DNA of 64,000 nucleotides from a bacterium SCSIO 12827 (GTDB lineage: Bacteria; Pseudomonadota; Alphaproteobacteria; Rhodospirillales; Casp-alpha2): positions 2,601,501 through 2,665,500 of the forward strand of contig CP073746.1 in the NCBI GenBank assembly GCA_024397995.1, in the 5' to 3' direction. A program made the translations under genes and the position numbers. Shown here in pieces: positions 1-8,324 of the stretch. The notes below the pieces were generated by a model. It was not told where the DNA came from, made no database searches, and worked only from the letters and a program-made list of their open reading frames with translations. How positions within the stretch are numbered: the first letter of the stretch is position 1; the number at the start of each line of letters is the position of its first letter.

Positions 1-46
1 AAGCCTTTTTAAGGCGATAGGTCCATAGTCATAGGCAGGAAATGCC
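1..46. other. Left edge, no feature seen
   Basis: This short stretch lies downstream of the minus-strand motE-like gene. I see no hairpin with a T-tract and no start of another gene. The minus-strand operon may continue leftward beyond the window. Confidence 0.4.
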
Positions 47-802
47 CTAATTTCCCTGGTCCAGACCTTCGCGCGGCAGCGACCGGAGGTCGCGCAGTTG
101 CACCGTCACCTCACGCGCTTTCTCGGGATTCATCTTGGCCATCACGGGGGCCAGCTTGCGTTCCTTCATGCGCTGGGCGACTTCCAGCAGGGTATCCATC
201 TCAAGGTCCTCGAAAATCCGCGCCGCTTCTTTGGGCTTCATGCTCTCGTAGATCTTGACGAGGCTTTCCATTTTCGTTTCCTGCTGCTCGTCGAACACCT
301 TGATGCGGCCATTGATTTCCGCTTGCAGGTTCTTCAATTCGGCGATCTTGCGGTCAATGCGGGCTTCGGCGGCGGCAAGCATACCCTGACGGACCTGAAG
401 TTCCTGTTCACGGGCCTCGATCTCGCGCCGGCGGTCGGCCAAGTTCTGCAGCAGGTCGATTTCCTGCGGCGTCAGCAGCGTCGGATCATCGGTAATCAGC
501 TTGGAAGCGGCCGGATCGCCCGGCGGCGGGGCGGCGACGGCGTTCGGATCGGCTGCACCTGGTACGGCGGCTTGCTCGGCGGCGGGCGCCTCACCGGGCT
601 GCGCCGGAGCCGGTTCCGCAGCCGGCGGCTGGGCGGCGGCGGGTGGCGTTTCCGTCTGGGCTTCCGCCGCACCCGCAACCTGGATGGCATCCTTCTTCAG
701 GCCGTCCACGCTGTTCCAGATATCACCGATTTTCACGGTCAACAGCATCGACGCCACAAAGATCGTCACCGGCAAAAAGCGGAATTTGCTAAAGGGGTTC
801 AT
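47..802 (-). CDS. MotE-like flagellar protein (MgtE N-terminal-like domain)
   Basis: 251 residues. An N-terminal membrane segment (about residues 10-28) is followed by a long Ala/Pro-rich linker (about 45-105). A charged coiled coil (about 112-175) comes next, then a C-terminal MgtE-N-like helical domain containing YESMKPKEAARIFEDL and MNPEKAREVTVQL. This build matches MotE family proteins, periplasmic chaperones that stabilise the MotC or motor-associated partner in alphaproteobacteria. It is the last visible gene of a minus-strand fliL-fliM-DUF6468 group, which fits a motor role. The start ATG at 802 gives the membrane anchor at the N terminus; the ribosome site is weak. The family call is firm, the exact partner is inference. 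Confidence 0.8.
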   Translation of the reverse strand: MNPFSKFRFLPVTIFVASMLLTVKIGDIWNSVDGLKKDAIQVAGAAEAQTETPPAAAQPPAAEPAPAQPGEAPAAEQAAVPGAADPNAVAAPPPGDPAASKLITDDPTLLTPQEIDLLQNLADRRREIEAREQELQVRQGMLAAAEARIDRKIAELKNLQAEINGRIKVFDEQQETKMESLVKIYESMKPKEAARIFEDLEMDTLLEVAQRMKERKLAPVMAKMNPEKAREVTVQLRDLRSLPREGLDQGN

Positions 803-873
803 TCAAGCGTCCGTCGGGTCCATGTCCGCCCCGTGTAAATCGGGGCCTTTCAGGGGCAATTCGATACCCGGCC

Positions 874-1404
874 TTAGTTGGCCGAGCGGATGGCTTTCAA
901 CAAGGCGCGTTCCGCTTCCGAGCGGGGCGTGGGTTTCTTGCCGCCGACCGACGGCGCGGGGTCTCCGGCATCGGCATTCCGCGCACCACGGGCCGCCGCG
1001 ACCTTGGGCGCGGGGCGCTGTTGGCGGACGGGCTCGACGGCCTCAAGCGGGTCAGCTGTTTCGGCATCGCCGCCGGCCACGTATTCGTCCCGGGCAATGC
1101 GCACATTTTCTTCCAAACGATCGGCGGCGATGGTCCCGCGGTCTACCAGGAACACCAGATCGTCCCGCAGGCTTTCCGCCTTGGCCAGCTGATCCTGCAG
1201 CGCGTCGGAGGCAATGCGCAAGTCACCGATACTGGAGGTCGCGCGGGTCGTCGCATCGTTGAAGGTGGCGGCCAGCTTTTCCATCTGCTCGCGGTTGCCG
1301 CGGAAGCGGGTCAGCCGCCGGTTCAGGATCACCGAATACCAGATCATGACCACCAGCAGGAGGGCCAGAATGATTTCAAGCGTCAAGGAAAAGGAAAAGT
1401 TCAC
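874..1404 (-). CDS. DUF6468 membrane protein of flagellar operon
   Basis: 176 residues. One N-terminal transmembrane helix (about residues 5-24, LTLEIILALLLVVMIWYSV) is followed by a helical, probably coiled-coil domain (about 30-105) and a disordered basic tail. The protein resembles DUF6468, a domain of unknown function found in flagellar loci of Rhodospirillales. I chose the GTG at 1404 because GGAGAG lies about nine bases upstream. It sits between fliM and the motE-like gene on the same strand. Its conserved position suggests a motor or export-gate accessory role, but the sequence shows no catalytic motif. Confidence 0.75.
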   Translation of the reverse strand: MNFSFSLTLEIILALLLVVMIWYSVILNRRLTRFRGNREQMEKLAATFNDATTRATSSIGDLRIASDALQDQLAKAESLRDDLVFLVDRGTIAADRLEENVRIARDEYVAGGDAETADPLEAVEPVRQQRPAPKVAAARGARNADAGDPAPSVGGKKPTPRSEAERALLKAIRSAN

Positions 1405-1529
1405 GGTCTTGTCTCTCCATCCCCTGGGTAACGGTCCGTTCCAAACGGGGGAACCGGGGTTGTTCGCTGCGGCCAGTCTATGCCCGAGGTTCTGAACGAA
1501 ATGCTAACCGCGGGCGTTAAAATTCGCGG

Positions 1530-2681
1530 TCAGGACGTCTTGGGCGCGCGGTCGATACGGTCTTCGATGCGCACCGCGATGCGCCCGCCCTTGCGGCCCA
1601 TGCGGCCGATATAAAGGGGCACGTTGCCGCAGGACAGCATGACCGGGCTGTCCGGCGTCGCGTTGAGCATCATCTGCGAGCCTTCCTGAAGGTCAAACAC
1701 CTTCTGCAGGCTGACGACCTGCTGGTCGATGACCGCTTCCAAGTCAACCTCGGTCATCCACAATTCTTCGGCCAGGTGGGTTTCCCAGATCGAATCCCGG
1801 CCGAATTTTTCGCCCATGAACATCTGCAGCAGCAGTTCGCGGACCGGCTCCAGGGTCGCGTAGGGCAGCAGCAGTTCCAGGCGCCCGCCGCGGTCTTCCA
1901 TGTCGATGCGCAGGCGCGTCACGATGGCGGCGTTGGACGGCCGGGAAATCGTCGCGAAGCGCGGGTTCGTTTCCAGACGGTCGAAACGGAAGGTTACGGG
2001 GCTCAGGGGCTCGAACGCCGCCGACAGATCCGTCAGCATGACGTGAATCATGCGCTCAACCAGGGAGCGTTCGATGGTGGTGTAAGGACGGCCTTCGATG
2101 CGCATCGCGGCGGTGCCACGGCGACCACCCAATAGCACGTCGACGATGGAATAGATCAGCGAGGAATCGACCGTGATCAGGCCGAAGTTGTCCCATTCCT
2201 CGGCCTTGAACACGCTCAGCATGGCCGGCAGGGGGATGGAGTTCAGATAGTCGCCGAACCGGATGGAGGCGATGTTGTCGAGCGAGACTTCGACGTTGTC
2301 CGAAGTGAAGTTACGAAGACTGGTCGACATCAGACGCACGAGACGGTCGAACACGACCTCGAGCATCGGCAGGCGTTCGTACGACACCAGGGCCGACGAC
2401 AGGATCGCCTGGATGCCCGATTTCTCGGCGCCTTCCTCGTGACTGTCGTCAAAGCCAAGAAGGCTGTCGATTTCATCCTGGTTCAGAACGCGGGTGGCTT
2501 CGGGGGCGGCCATGCCGACATCGGTCGACGCACCGTCGCCGTCACCGCCCATCATGGCTTCCCATTCGGCGGCAAGCTCGTCCTGTTCGTCGCCGCCACC
2601 GCCGCCTTCGCCGCCGTCGCCGCCCATGGCGGCTTCCCATTCGGCGGCCATCGCGTCTTGATCGTCAGCCGGGCTCGTCAT
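1530..2681 (-). CDS. fliM: Flagellar motor switch protein FliM
   Basis: 383 residues, longer than the usual 320-340. The CheY-P binding peptide LNQDEIDSLLGF is at residues 66-77, displaced inward by an acidic Gly-rich extension that carries two near-identical copies of AAEWEAxMGGDG (12-23 and 37-48). The CheC-like middle domain (about 100-280) and C-terminal SpoA domain (about 300-375) follow. FliM forms the C-ring with FliG and FliN and binds phosphorylated CheY to reverse rotation. An AGGGGA-type ribosome site precedes ATG 2681. fliL lies 27 bases upstream in the same operon. Confidence 0.97.
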   Translation of the reverse strand: MTSPADDQDAMAAEWEAAMGGDGGEGGGGGDEQDELAAEWEAMMGGDGDGASTDVGMAAPEATRVLNQDEIDSLLGFDDSHEEGAEKSGIQAILSSALVSYERLPMLEVVFDRLVRLMSTSLRNFTSDNVEVSLDNIASIRFGDYLNSIPLPAMLSVFKAEEWDNFGLITVDSSLIYSIVDVLLGGRRGTAAMRIEGRPYTTIERSLVERMIHVMLTDLSAAFEPLSPVTFRFDRLETNPRFATISRPSNAAIVTRLRIDMEDRGGRLELLLPYATLEPVRELLLQMFMGEKFGRDSIWETHLAEELWMTEVDLEAVIDQQVVSLQKVFDLQEGSQMMLNATPDSPVMLSCGNVPLYIGRMGRKGGRIAVRIEDRIDRAPKTS

Positions 2682-2708
2682 CCGTCACATCCCCTGCGTA
2701 CCATAAGT

Positions 2709-3266
2709 CTACTGAACCAGCATTTCCTTGAACAGGACGTCCTTGACCTGGGCCGGCGCCGTCGCCGCCCGGACCCGGCGCAGAAGTTCCTCGCGCAGGC
2801 GGTACATACCGGCGGAACCCTGCAGGTCCTCGATCCTGAGTTCCCGCAGATAGACTTGGAAATTGTCCATCACACGGTCCTTCACGGCATCGATGATCAG
2901 TTTGTCCTGTTCACTCGCCACTTCGAGCGACACCTTCATTTTCAAAAACTGGGATTTGCGGCCGGCCGTATTCAGGTTGACCAGAACCTCCGGCAAATCG
3001 TGGAACAGGCCGATGCCCTCCGGCGCTTCACCCGAAGCGACCGCGGAGGAACTGTCCTTGCCCGTGATCATTGAAATCAGGGGCTCAAGCAAGCCCGTGA
3101 AGAACGCCGCCGCAGCCCCCCCCACGACAAGCAGAAGCACCGCAACGATGATGATGAGCTTCTTCTTGCTCTTGGAGGCACCCTCGGAAGAGCCGCCTTC
3201 TTCGCCGTCGGCGTCTTCGTCGGCGCCGCCGACCTCTTCGTTTTCCAGATCGTCGTCGTCAGCCAT
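2709..3266 (-). CDS. fliL: Flagellar basal body-associated protein FliL
   Basis: 185 residues. An acidic cytoplasmic N terminus (1-30) and a KSKKK stop are followed by one transmembrane helix (about 36-58). The periplasmic FliL domain ends with a conserved region containing IEDLQG and RLREELLRRVR. FliL surrounds the stator and supports torque under load. It is the first gene of the minus-strand fliL-fliM-DUF6468-motE-like unit. Its promoter region carries a TTAA-N7-TTGA CtrA-like box about 65 bases upstream, as expected of an early flagellar operon in alphaproteobacteria. Confidence 0.95.
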   Translation of the reverse strand: MADDDDLENEEVGGADEDADGEEGGSSEGASKSKKKLIIIVAVLLLVVGGAAAAFFTGLLEPLISMITGKDSSSAVASGEAPEGIGLFHDLPEVLVNLNTAGRKSQFLKMKVSLEVASEQDKLIIDAVKDRVMDNFQVYLRELRIEDLQGSAGMYRLREELLRRVRAATAPAQVKDVLFKEMLVQ

Positions 3267-3327
3267 ATCCGGGGCAACCGTTTCCTAGCGTCCTGATCCC
3301 AAGTCTTGGCACTTTAAAATCAGGTCG

Positions 3328-3342
3328 TTAACAAGTCGTTGA
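3328..3342 (-). promoter_or_regulatory. CtrA-like box upstream of fliL
   Basis: TTAA-N7-TTGA on the plus strand; read toward fliL it is TCAACGACTTGTTAA. It matches 12 of 15 positions with the box upstream of fliF (62904-62918). CtrA controls fliL and fliF in Caulobacter. Position is 62-76 bases before the fliL start. Function is inferred from motif and context. Confidence 0.5.
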
Positions 3343-3474
3343 AGCGGGAATAAGGCGTTGCCCCCGGCACATCCGGCGCAAGCGCCCACTCAAGGCACCC
3401 GCATACAGCCCTGACTGTAATCATATCAAAGTCCCGCCACCGCCAGCAACGACTGGCTCTAGGCAAGAAATACC

Positions 3475-3489
3475 CGGCAAAGGCTGCCA
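3475..3489 (+). promoter_or_regulatory. Putative FlbD (ftr-like) site for flgF
   Basis: CGGCAAAGGCTGCCA agrees at 12 of 15 positions with the Caulobacter ftr consensus as I recall it (CGGCARAANTTGCCG). It lies about 85 bases upstream of the sigma-54 promoter, a normal enhancer distance. Similar elements occur before the other sigma-54 promoters in the window. Confidence 0.5.
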
Positions 3490-3563
3490 AAGGTATCTGG
3501 ATTTTCCCAGTGCCCAGACCCGATAAATATATTTATCTATTTGAAATAATTTATTTTTTTAAC

Positions 3564-3580
3564 TTGGCACGGGGGCTGCA
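3564..3580 (+). promoter_or_regulatory. Sigma-54 promoter of flgF operon
   Basis: TTGGCACGGGGGCTGCA has GG at 3566-3567 and GC at 3578-3579 with exactly ten bases between, plus a perfect TGGCAC -24 half. It lies about 95 bases before flgF. It would drive flgF-flgG-flgA-flgH. Confidence 0.85.
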
Positions 3581-3674
3581 ACAGGTTTGGCGGAAATACA
3601 TGAACTGCCTTCCGGATGAAGGTCCCGCTAAAGGGGCCACACCGGAAGAGAACGAATAGAACGGGAAAAATCAG

Positions 3675-4412
3675 ATGGAAACCACAGCGGTCATTGCCGC
3701 TTCGCGCCAAGGCGCGCTCAAACGGCAGCTCGAAGTTGTCGCCAACAATTTGGCGAACATGAGCACCAACGGCTACAAATCCAGCCAGATGATGTTCGTT
3801 GAGCATGTCGTCAAAAGCAAAGGCGGCGAACGGCTCATCAGCCCCAAACTCACTTTTGCGCGCGATCTGGCGACCCGGCTCGACACCACGGACGGCGCCA
3901 TCGAAACCACGGGCAACCAGCTCGACATGGCGATCCGCAACGATGGCTTCTTCGTGGTCCGCGACCCGCAAGGCAACGAGTTTTATACGCGCAACGGCCA
4001 GTTTCGCCTGGATACGGGCGGTCAGATCGTCAACCAGCAGGGCTATCCGCTGCTGTCGACCGGCGGCCAGCCGATGACCCTCGGGGCCAACGACGCCGAA
4101 ATCAACGTCGGTCGCGACGGGACCATTTCGACGGAGAACGGCCAGCTTGGAAAGGTCAGGATCGTGCGCTTCGATAATCCGCAAGATCTGGAGCAGACCT
4201 CGGGGGCCTTGTTCTCCTCGACCACGCCGGCCATCGATGTCGACAGCCCGGATGTCATCCAGGGCGCTCTGGAAGGGTCCAACGTGGAGCCGATCATGGA
4301 GATGGCCAAGATGATCGAACTGCACCGCAGTTATGAAAGCGCCAAGTCCTTCATCGAACGTGAGGACGAACGCCAGAAGGAAATGATTAGAAGCCTGGCG
4401 CGCGACGCTTAA
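3675..4412 (+). CDS. flgF: Flagellar basal-body rod protein FlgF
   Basis: 245 residues, normal family length. The N-terminal rod signature ANNLANMSTNGYK is at about residues 24-36, the central GFFVVRDPQGNEFYTRNGQF at about 91-110, and the C-terminal helix EGSNVEPIMEMAKMIELHRSYE at about 202-223 is typical of rod and hook proteins. FlgF is a proximal-rod subunit exported through the flagellar type III apparatus. The start ATG 3675 follows AACGGGAAAAATCAG, an element shared with flgG and flgI. It is the first gene of the sigma-54-driven flgFGAH operon. Confidence 0.96.
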   Translation: METTAVIAASRQGALKRQLEVVANNLANMSTNGYKSSQMMFVEHVVKSKGGERLISPKLTFARDLATRLDTTDGAIETTGNQLDMAIRNDGFFVVRDPQGNEFYTRNGQFRLDTGGQIVNQQGYPLLSTGGQPMTLGANDAEINVGRDGTISTENGQLGKVRIVRFDNPQDLEQTSGALFSSTTPAIDVDSPDVIQGALEGSNVEPIMEMAKMIELHRSYESAKSFIEREDERQKEMIRSLARDA

Positions 4413-4579
4413 ACCGGCGACGCCACGGACCGATCGATCGGGCCGAAAGCCCGGAAAGACCACCGCCGGCCGAACGCCGGAACAAAAAAACATGCGGCTG
4501 AAGTGCCGCGTCGACGACACGACAAAACGCACAACGCAACACGCCGGAACCGCAACCGGCAAGCGAAAGGACGGGAAAA

Positions 4580-5365
4580 ATGAGATCGCTTGATATCGGC
4601 TCGACAGGCATGATTGCCCAACAGCGAAACGTCGAGGTCATCTCCAACAACCTCGCCAACATGAACACCACGGCCTTCAAACGCCGGCGCACGGAATTCC
4701 AGGATCTGATTTATCAGGATCTGCGCCGCGTCGGGTCGACCTCGGCCGACAACGGCGCCATCGTGCCCACGGGCGTGCAGCTCGGTCTCGGTGTGAAGCT
4801 GGCTGCCGTCTATCGTATCCACGAGCAGGGCAACCTGTCGTCCACCGACAACACCTTCGACATGGCCATTCAGGGCAAGGGCTTCTTCCAGGTCCAGTTG
4901 CCCACGGGCGAAACCGCCTATACCCGCGACGGCACGTTCCAGCTTAACGAGAACGGCCAGATCGTGACCCATGACGGTTATCTCCTGAACCCGCCGATCA
5001 CAGTGCAGGACGACGCCATCGACGTGACCATCAACGCATCTGGCGAAGTTCTGGTGAAGATCGAAGGCCAGGTGCAGTTTTCCAACGCCGGCCAGATTCA
5101 GACCGTGAATTTCCAGAACGAACCCGGTTTGGAAGCCATCGGCAACAACCTCTACAAGGAAACCCCTGCTTCCGGCAGCGCGACCACCGGCAATCCCGGA
5201 ACGGAAGGCTACGGCACCATTCTTCAGGGCTTCCTGGAAACCTCGAACGTGAACGCGGTGGAAGAGATCTCCAACCTGATCTCCGCCCAGCGGGCCTATG
5301 AAATGAACTCCAAGGTCATTCAGACCTCGGACGAAATGCTGGGAACGCTGACGTCGCTCCGCTAA
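4580..5365 (+). CDS. flgG: Flagellar distal rod protein FlgG
   Basis: 261 residues, the usual size. It begins MRSLDIGSTGMIAQQRNVE and carries NNLANMNTTAFKRRR (about 22-36), a conserved GKGFFQVQLPTGETAYTRDG segment (about 97-116) and the C-terminal SNVNAVEEISNLISAQRAYE helix. FlgG builds the distal rod, the drive shaft through the P and L rings. GGACGGGAAAA directly precedes ATG 4580. It follows flgF by 167 bases, which hold no gene, and precedes flgA. Confidence 0.97.
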   Translation: MRSLDIGSTGMIAQQRNVEVISNNLANMNTTAFKRRRTEFQDLIYQDLRRVGSTSADNGAIVPTGVQLGLGVKLAAVYRIHEQGNLSSTDNTFDMAIQGKGFFQVQLPTGETAYTRDGTFQLNENGQIVTHDGYLLNPPITVQDDAIDVTINASGEVLVKIEGQVQFSNAGQIQTVNFQNEPGLEAIGNNLYKETPASGSATTGNPGTEGYGTILQGFLETSNVNAVEEISNLISAQRAYEMNSKVIQTSDEMLGTLTSLR

Positions 5366-5456
5366 TCGGCACGACAAGTAAACAGTAAAGCCAGAACGGC
5401 TTCGTAAGTCCGCAAGACTTTGAAAAGGCCGAAAGGTCTCAGAAAGGTAAAGTGAC

Positions 5457-6482
5457 ATGACCGCCCGAAATCTGTTCATCGCCGCCGTAATGGCCGCAGC
5501 ACTGGTGCCCGTCGCCGCGCTGCCCGCGGCCGGTGCCGCCAAGAAAACGTCGCCCGCCGACGCGGCGGAGCAGAGCGAGAAGGTGACCGCGCCGTTGCTC
5601 CGCGACTCCGTTACCGTCGATGACAAGGTGGTCTACCTGGGCGACCTGTTCATCAACGTCGGCGAGAAGGCCGATGCCGCGGTGGCCTACGCCCCCGCCC
5701 CCGGCGAACGGGCCATCTTCGACGCCCGTTGGCTTTACCGGGTGGCGCGGGCCTACCGTCTGAACTGGCGGCCGCTGTCGGCCCGCCAACAGGTCGTCGT
5801 CGAACGCGTCAGCCAGGTCATCGAACGGGCCGAAATCATCGACACCATCATGGCGGCGCTGTTTGAAAAGGGTGCGGATCCGGCCTCTGAACTGGACCTT
5901 TCGACGCAGCTGACCCGCGTCCATATCGCCGGCAGCGCCACCCCCACCATCGGCGTCGACGACATCAGCTATGATCCGCGCAGTCAGCGCTTCGCGGCGG
6001 TCATCTCCATCCCCAAGGGCGACCCGGCCGGGGAACGGTTGCGCCTGACCGGCCGCCTGCATCCGGTGGTCAAGATCCCGGTCGTATCGAAGGTGATGGC
6101 ACGCAACGACATCCTTACGGAACGTGACGTGAAATGGATCCGCATCCGCGCCGACCGCATCATGCCGGACACGGTGACCAAACTGGAAGACCTGGTCGGC
6201 ATGTCTGTCAAACGCGGCCTGCGGCCCGACGACGTGATCCGCCTGTCCGACGTCGAACGCCCGATCCTGGTGGAACGCGGCTCGCTTGTGACCGTCACCC
6301 TGAGCCACGGCCCGCTGTCCCTGACCGCACAAGGCAAAGCACTTGAGCGTGGGGCTCTCGGCGACGTGGTGCAGATCGTCAATCGGCGCTCCAAATCCGT
6401 GTTCGAAGGCGAAATCACGGGGCCCAGCCGGGCCAAGGTGACGATGATGAGCATTCGCGAATTGGCGCAGAACAGCCAGTAA
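5457..6482 (+). CDS. flgA: Flagella basal body P-ring formation protein FlgA
   Basis: 341 residues, long for FlgA because of an extended N-terminal half. A Sec signal peptide covers about residues 1-27 (AALPAAGA). The C-terminal SAF/ChapFlgA domain (about 200-335) has the usual sequence VLTERDVKWIRIRADRI and RGLRPDDVIRLSDVERP. FlgA is a periplasmic chaperone that helps FlgI assemble into the P ring. AGAAAGG precedes ATG 5457. It lies between flgG and flgH in the same operon. Confidence 0.94.
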   Translation: MTARNLFIAAVMAAALVPVAALPAAGAAKKTSPADAAEQSEKVTAPLLRDSVTVDDKVVYLGDLFINVGEKADAAVAYAPAPGERAIFDARWLYRVARAYRLNWRPLSARQQVVVERVSQVIERAEIIDTIMAALFEKGADPASELDLSTQLTRVHIAGSATPTIGVDDISYDPRSQRFAAVISIPKGDPAGERLRLTGRLHPVVKIPVVSKVMARNDILTERDVKWIRIRADRIMPDTVTKLEDLVGMSVKRGLRPDDVIRLSDVERPILVERGSLVTVTLSHGPLSLTAQGKALERGALGDVVQIVNRRSKSVFEGEITGPSRAKVTMMSIRELAQNSQ

Positions 6483-6534
6483 CGGCACGAAAGGAATTCG
6501 CCCCTTCCCTTAAGGGGCAATTAGGAGAAAACCC

Positions 6535-7308
6535 ATGAACGGCTCGATCATCTCCCTCTCCCGTCAGTTGCTTCGGACCACTGCCCTGGTCACCTTGCTG
6601 GCCGGCACGGTCGCCGGATGCAACACCCTCACCCGCCTGTCACAGGTCGGTGACGAACCGAAGATCACGCCGATCCAGAACCCGACGGGACGGCCCGACT
6701 ACAAGCCGGTGTCCATGCCCATGCCCGCACCCAAGATCGCCGAACGCAACCCCAATTCATTGTGGCGGGCAGGTGCGCGGGCCTTCTTCAAGGATCTGCG
6801 CGCCAAGCAGGTCGGCGACATCATGACCGTGCAGATGACCCTGAGCGACAGCGCGACCTTGGAAAACAAGACGGAGCGCGACCGCATCGACAATGAATCG
6901 GCGAACGTCACCAACCTGTTGGGCTTCGAGGGCGAACTGACCCGCTACCTGCCCGACGGCGTGAACCCGGCCGCCATCGCCAACTTCGGCAACACCCACG
7001 GCACGGAAGGCGACGGTTCCATCGAACGGTCGGAAGAAATCAGCCTGACCTTCGCCGCGGTCGTCACCCAGGTTCTGCCCAACGGCAACCTGGTCATCAT
7101 GGGCCGCCAGGAACTCCGGGTGAACTCGGAACTGCGCGAACTCATGGTCACCGGCGTGGTGCGGCCTTCCGACATCGATTCCGACAACAAGATTTCCCAT
7201 GAAAAGATCGCAGAAATGCGGGTCGCCTACGGCGGGCGCGGAACGCTGAGCGAACTTCAGCAGCCCCGCTGGGGAATGCAACTTTGGGACATCCTCTTCC
7301 CGTTCTAG
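6535..7308 (+). CDS. flgH: Flagellar L-ring lipoprotein FlgH
   Basis: 257 residues. A lipoprotein signal ends in the lipobox VAGC with lipidated Cys at residue 29. The FlgH domain follows, with SLWRAGARAFFKDLRAKQVGD and the C-terminal RVAYGGRGTLSELQQPRWG segment. FlgH makes the outer-membrane L ring around the rod. TAGGAGA precedes ATG 6535. It is the last gene of the flgFGAH operon and is followed by a strong terminator. Confidence 0.97.
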   Translation: MNGSIISLSRQLLRTTALVTLLAGTVAGCNTLTRLSQVGDEPKITPIQNPTGRPDYKPVSMPMPAPKIAERNPNSLWRAGARAFFKDLRAKQVGDIMTVQMTLSDSATLENKTERDRIDNESANVTNLLGFEGELTRYLPDGVNPAAIANFGNTHGTEGDGSIERSEEISLTFAAVVTQVLPNGNLVIMGRQELRVNSELRELMVTGVVRPSDIDSDNKISHEKIAEMRVAYGGRGTLSELQQPRWGMQLWDILFPF

Positions 7309-7383
7309 AAGGAGCGGCATCTCCACCGAACGGACAACAGTTTCCCGTTCTAGGTTCGTATGAAGAACCTGGATCAACTTCAA

Positions 7384-7413
7384 AGGCCGGCGCCCAGCGC
7401 CGGCCTCTTTTTT
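7384..7413 (+). terminator. Rho-independent terminator of flgFGAH
   Basis: Perfect ten-base arms AGGCCGGCGC (7384-7393) and GCGCCGGCCT (7397-7406) with loop CCA, followed by CTTTTTT. It lies 75 bases after the flgH stop. Confidence 0.92.
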
Positions 7414-7793
7414 GGAAGGAACTTGCCCGCGCAATCCCCGCCCGTATTGGGCGGCTTGGGGATTGGCCGGGTCGGCCAAGCCGCCCCTGTTCCAAGCTTG
7501 GGGACCGATGCATGCCCTCCATCCAGCTTGACTTCCCCGCGCCGTTTTCCTATGGCCATTACCATGAACACGGTCATGCACCTCTGCGTCATTCTTCGCC
7601 GGCAGCATCCCCTCGCGGGAGGCTAGCCCCCGGCTTGGCGACGTCGCGTCCCCAGCCGTGGGGACCTGACAAATTGCCCCGTCACAAGGGGCAGGCCTAA
7701 TTCAGACGCGACACCCGGAATTTTCAGACATCACACGCAACGTATTCGGTGCGCCCACCGCGCGCGCCGGGTTCCTTTCCAGGGGATCCAGCA
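7414..7793. other. Intergenic region with GC-rich inverted repeats, no gene
   Basis: No reading frame here resembles a protein. It holds perfect eleven-base arms GGGCGGCTTGG (7449-7459) and CCAAGCCGCCC (7476-7486), with an alternative inner stem TTGGCC (7463-7468) to GGCCAA (7474-7479) that competes for the same bases. A smaller TGCCCC/GGGGCA hairpin lies at about 7674-7692. None has a T-tract. Confidence 0.5.
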
Positions 7794-8207
7794 ATGACCT
7801 TCGAAAACGCGACACAGTCCAAGCCCCCGATTACCATCGCCCGCAGCGACCATGACCGGTTGGGGGGGCTTGCCGAGGGGGTGAGCGACAGAAACCCCGA
7901 CGTTTCCAGCCAGCTTCTTGCCGAACTCGACCGGGCGGAAGTCGTTCCCGATGAACAAATTCAGGCGAATGTCGTCAGAATGGGGTCGACCCTGCGTTTC
8001 ACCACCGACACGGGCGAAGACCGAACCATTACCTTGGTGTTTCCCAAAGAAGCGGATATTTCGGCAGGCAAGGTGTCGATCCTGACACCCATCGGTGCGG
8101 CGCTGATCGGCCTGTCGGCCGGACAGTCCATTGACTGGACCGGACGCAACGGGCATCCCCACAGGCTGGTGGTCGAAAGCGTGAATGGGATCGACAATCC
8201 CGCCTGA
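7794..8207 (+). CDS. Rnk/GreA C-terminal-domain family protein
   Basis: 137 residues. The N-terminal short helical part contains ARSDHDRLGGLAEG. The C-terminal half carries the GreA/Rnk-like FKBP fold sequence VVRMGSTLRFTTDTGEDRTITLVFPKEADIS...ILTPIGAALIGLSAGQSIDW. Proteins of this family (Rnk) bind RNA polymerase through the secondary channel region or regulate nucleoside diphosphate kinase; they lack the GreA cleavage coiled coil. I chose ATG 7794 with CCAGGGGA upstream rather than the in-frame GTG at 7749. It faces dksA across a shared bidirectional terminator, so two polymerase-channel-type proteins sit side by side. Confidence 0.85.
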   Translation: MTFENATQSKPPITIARSDHDRLGGLAEGVSDRNPDVSSQLLAELDRAEVVPDEQIQANVVRMGSTLRFTTDTGEDRTITLVFPKEADISAGKVSILTPIGAALIGLSAGQSIDWTGRNGHPHRLVVESVNGIDNPA

Positions 8208-8261
8208 CGCCAGTGCCGGAGAAGCCGGGGAATACGGCACAGCGGGTCAATTCAGGACATA

Positions 8262-8308
8262 GAAAAGCCGCGCGAACCTGGCCAGGTCGGCCTTTCGCGC
8301 GGCTCTTT
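8262..8308. terminator. Bidirectional terminator between rnk-like gene and dksA
   Basis: Arms AGCCGCGCGAA (8266-8276) and TTCGCGCGGCT (8294-8304) form a perfect eleven-base stem with a 17-base loop. It is followed by CTTT on the plus strand and by TTTTCT on the minus strand. It serves the two convergent genes. Confidence 0.85.
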
Positions 8309-8324
8309 AACCTTTGCCGGGACT

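Larger units (their letters stand above)
3267..3674. other. Divergent fliL/flgF regulatory region
   Basis: 408 bases with no credible gene. It holds a CtrA-like box near the fliL side (3328-3342), an ftr-like FlbD candidate site (3475-3489) and a -24/-12 sigma-54 promoter facing flgF (3564-3580). The stretch between the last two is unusually AT-rich (3527-3560), as is common for IHF-assisted sigma-54 promoters. A plus-strand GAACGGGAAAAAT element precedes flgF. Confidence 0.7.

Noticed and set aside
98-838. Long plus-strand frame opposite the motE-like gene
   Set aside because: It is an antisense shadow of a GC-rich gene; composition (His, Arg and Gly rich) is not protein-like and the motE-like frame is well supported.
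3305-3321. TTGGCACTTTAAAATCA as a sigma-54 promoter
   Set aside because: It has a good -24 half but no GC at the required position.
3537-5626. Long minus-strand frames opposite flgF and flgG
   Set aside because: They overlap two unmistakable rod genes on the other strand and have no recognisable domains.
7441-7490. GC-rich inverted repeat as an insertion sequence end
   Set aside because: No transposase frame, no paired terminal repeat and no target duplication were seen.
7284-7700. Plus-strand frames downstream of flgH
   Set aside because: They start inside flgH or run through the terminator and hairpins, lack ribosome sites and resemble no protein.
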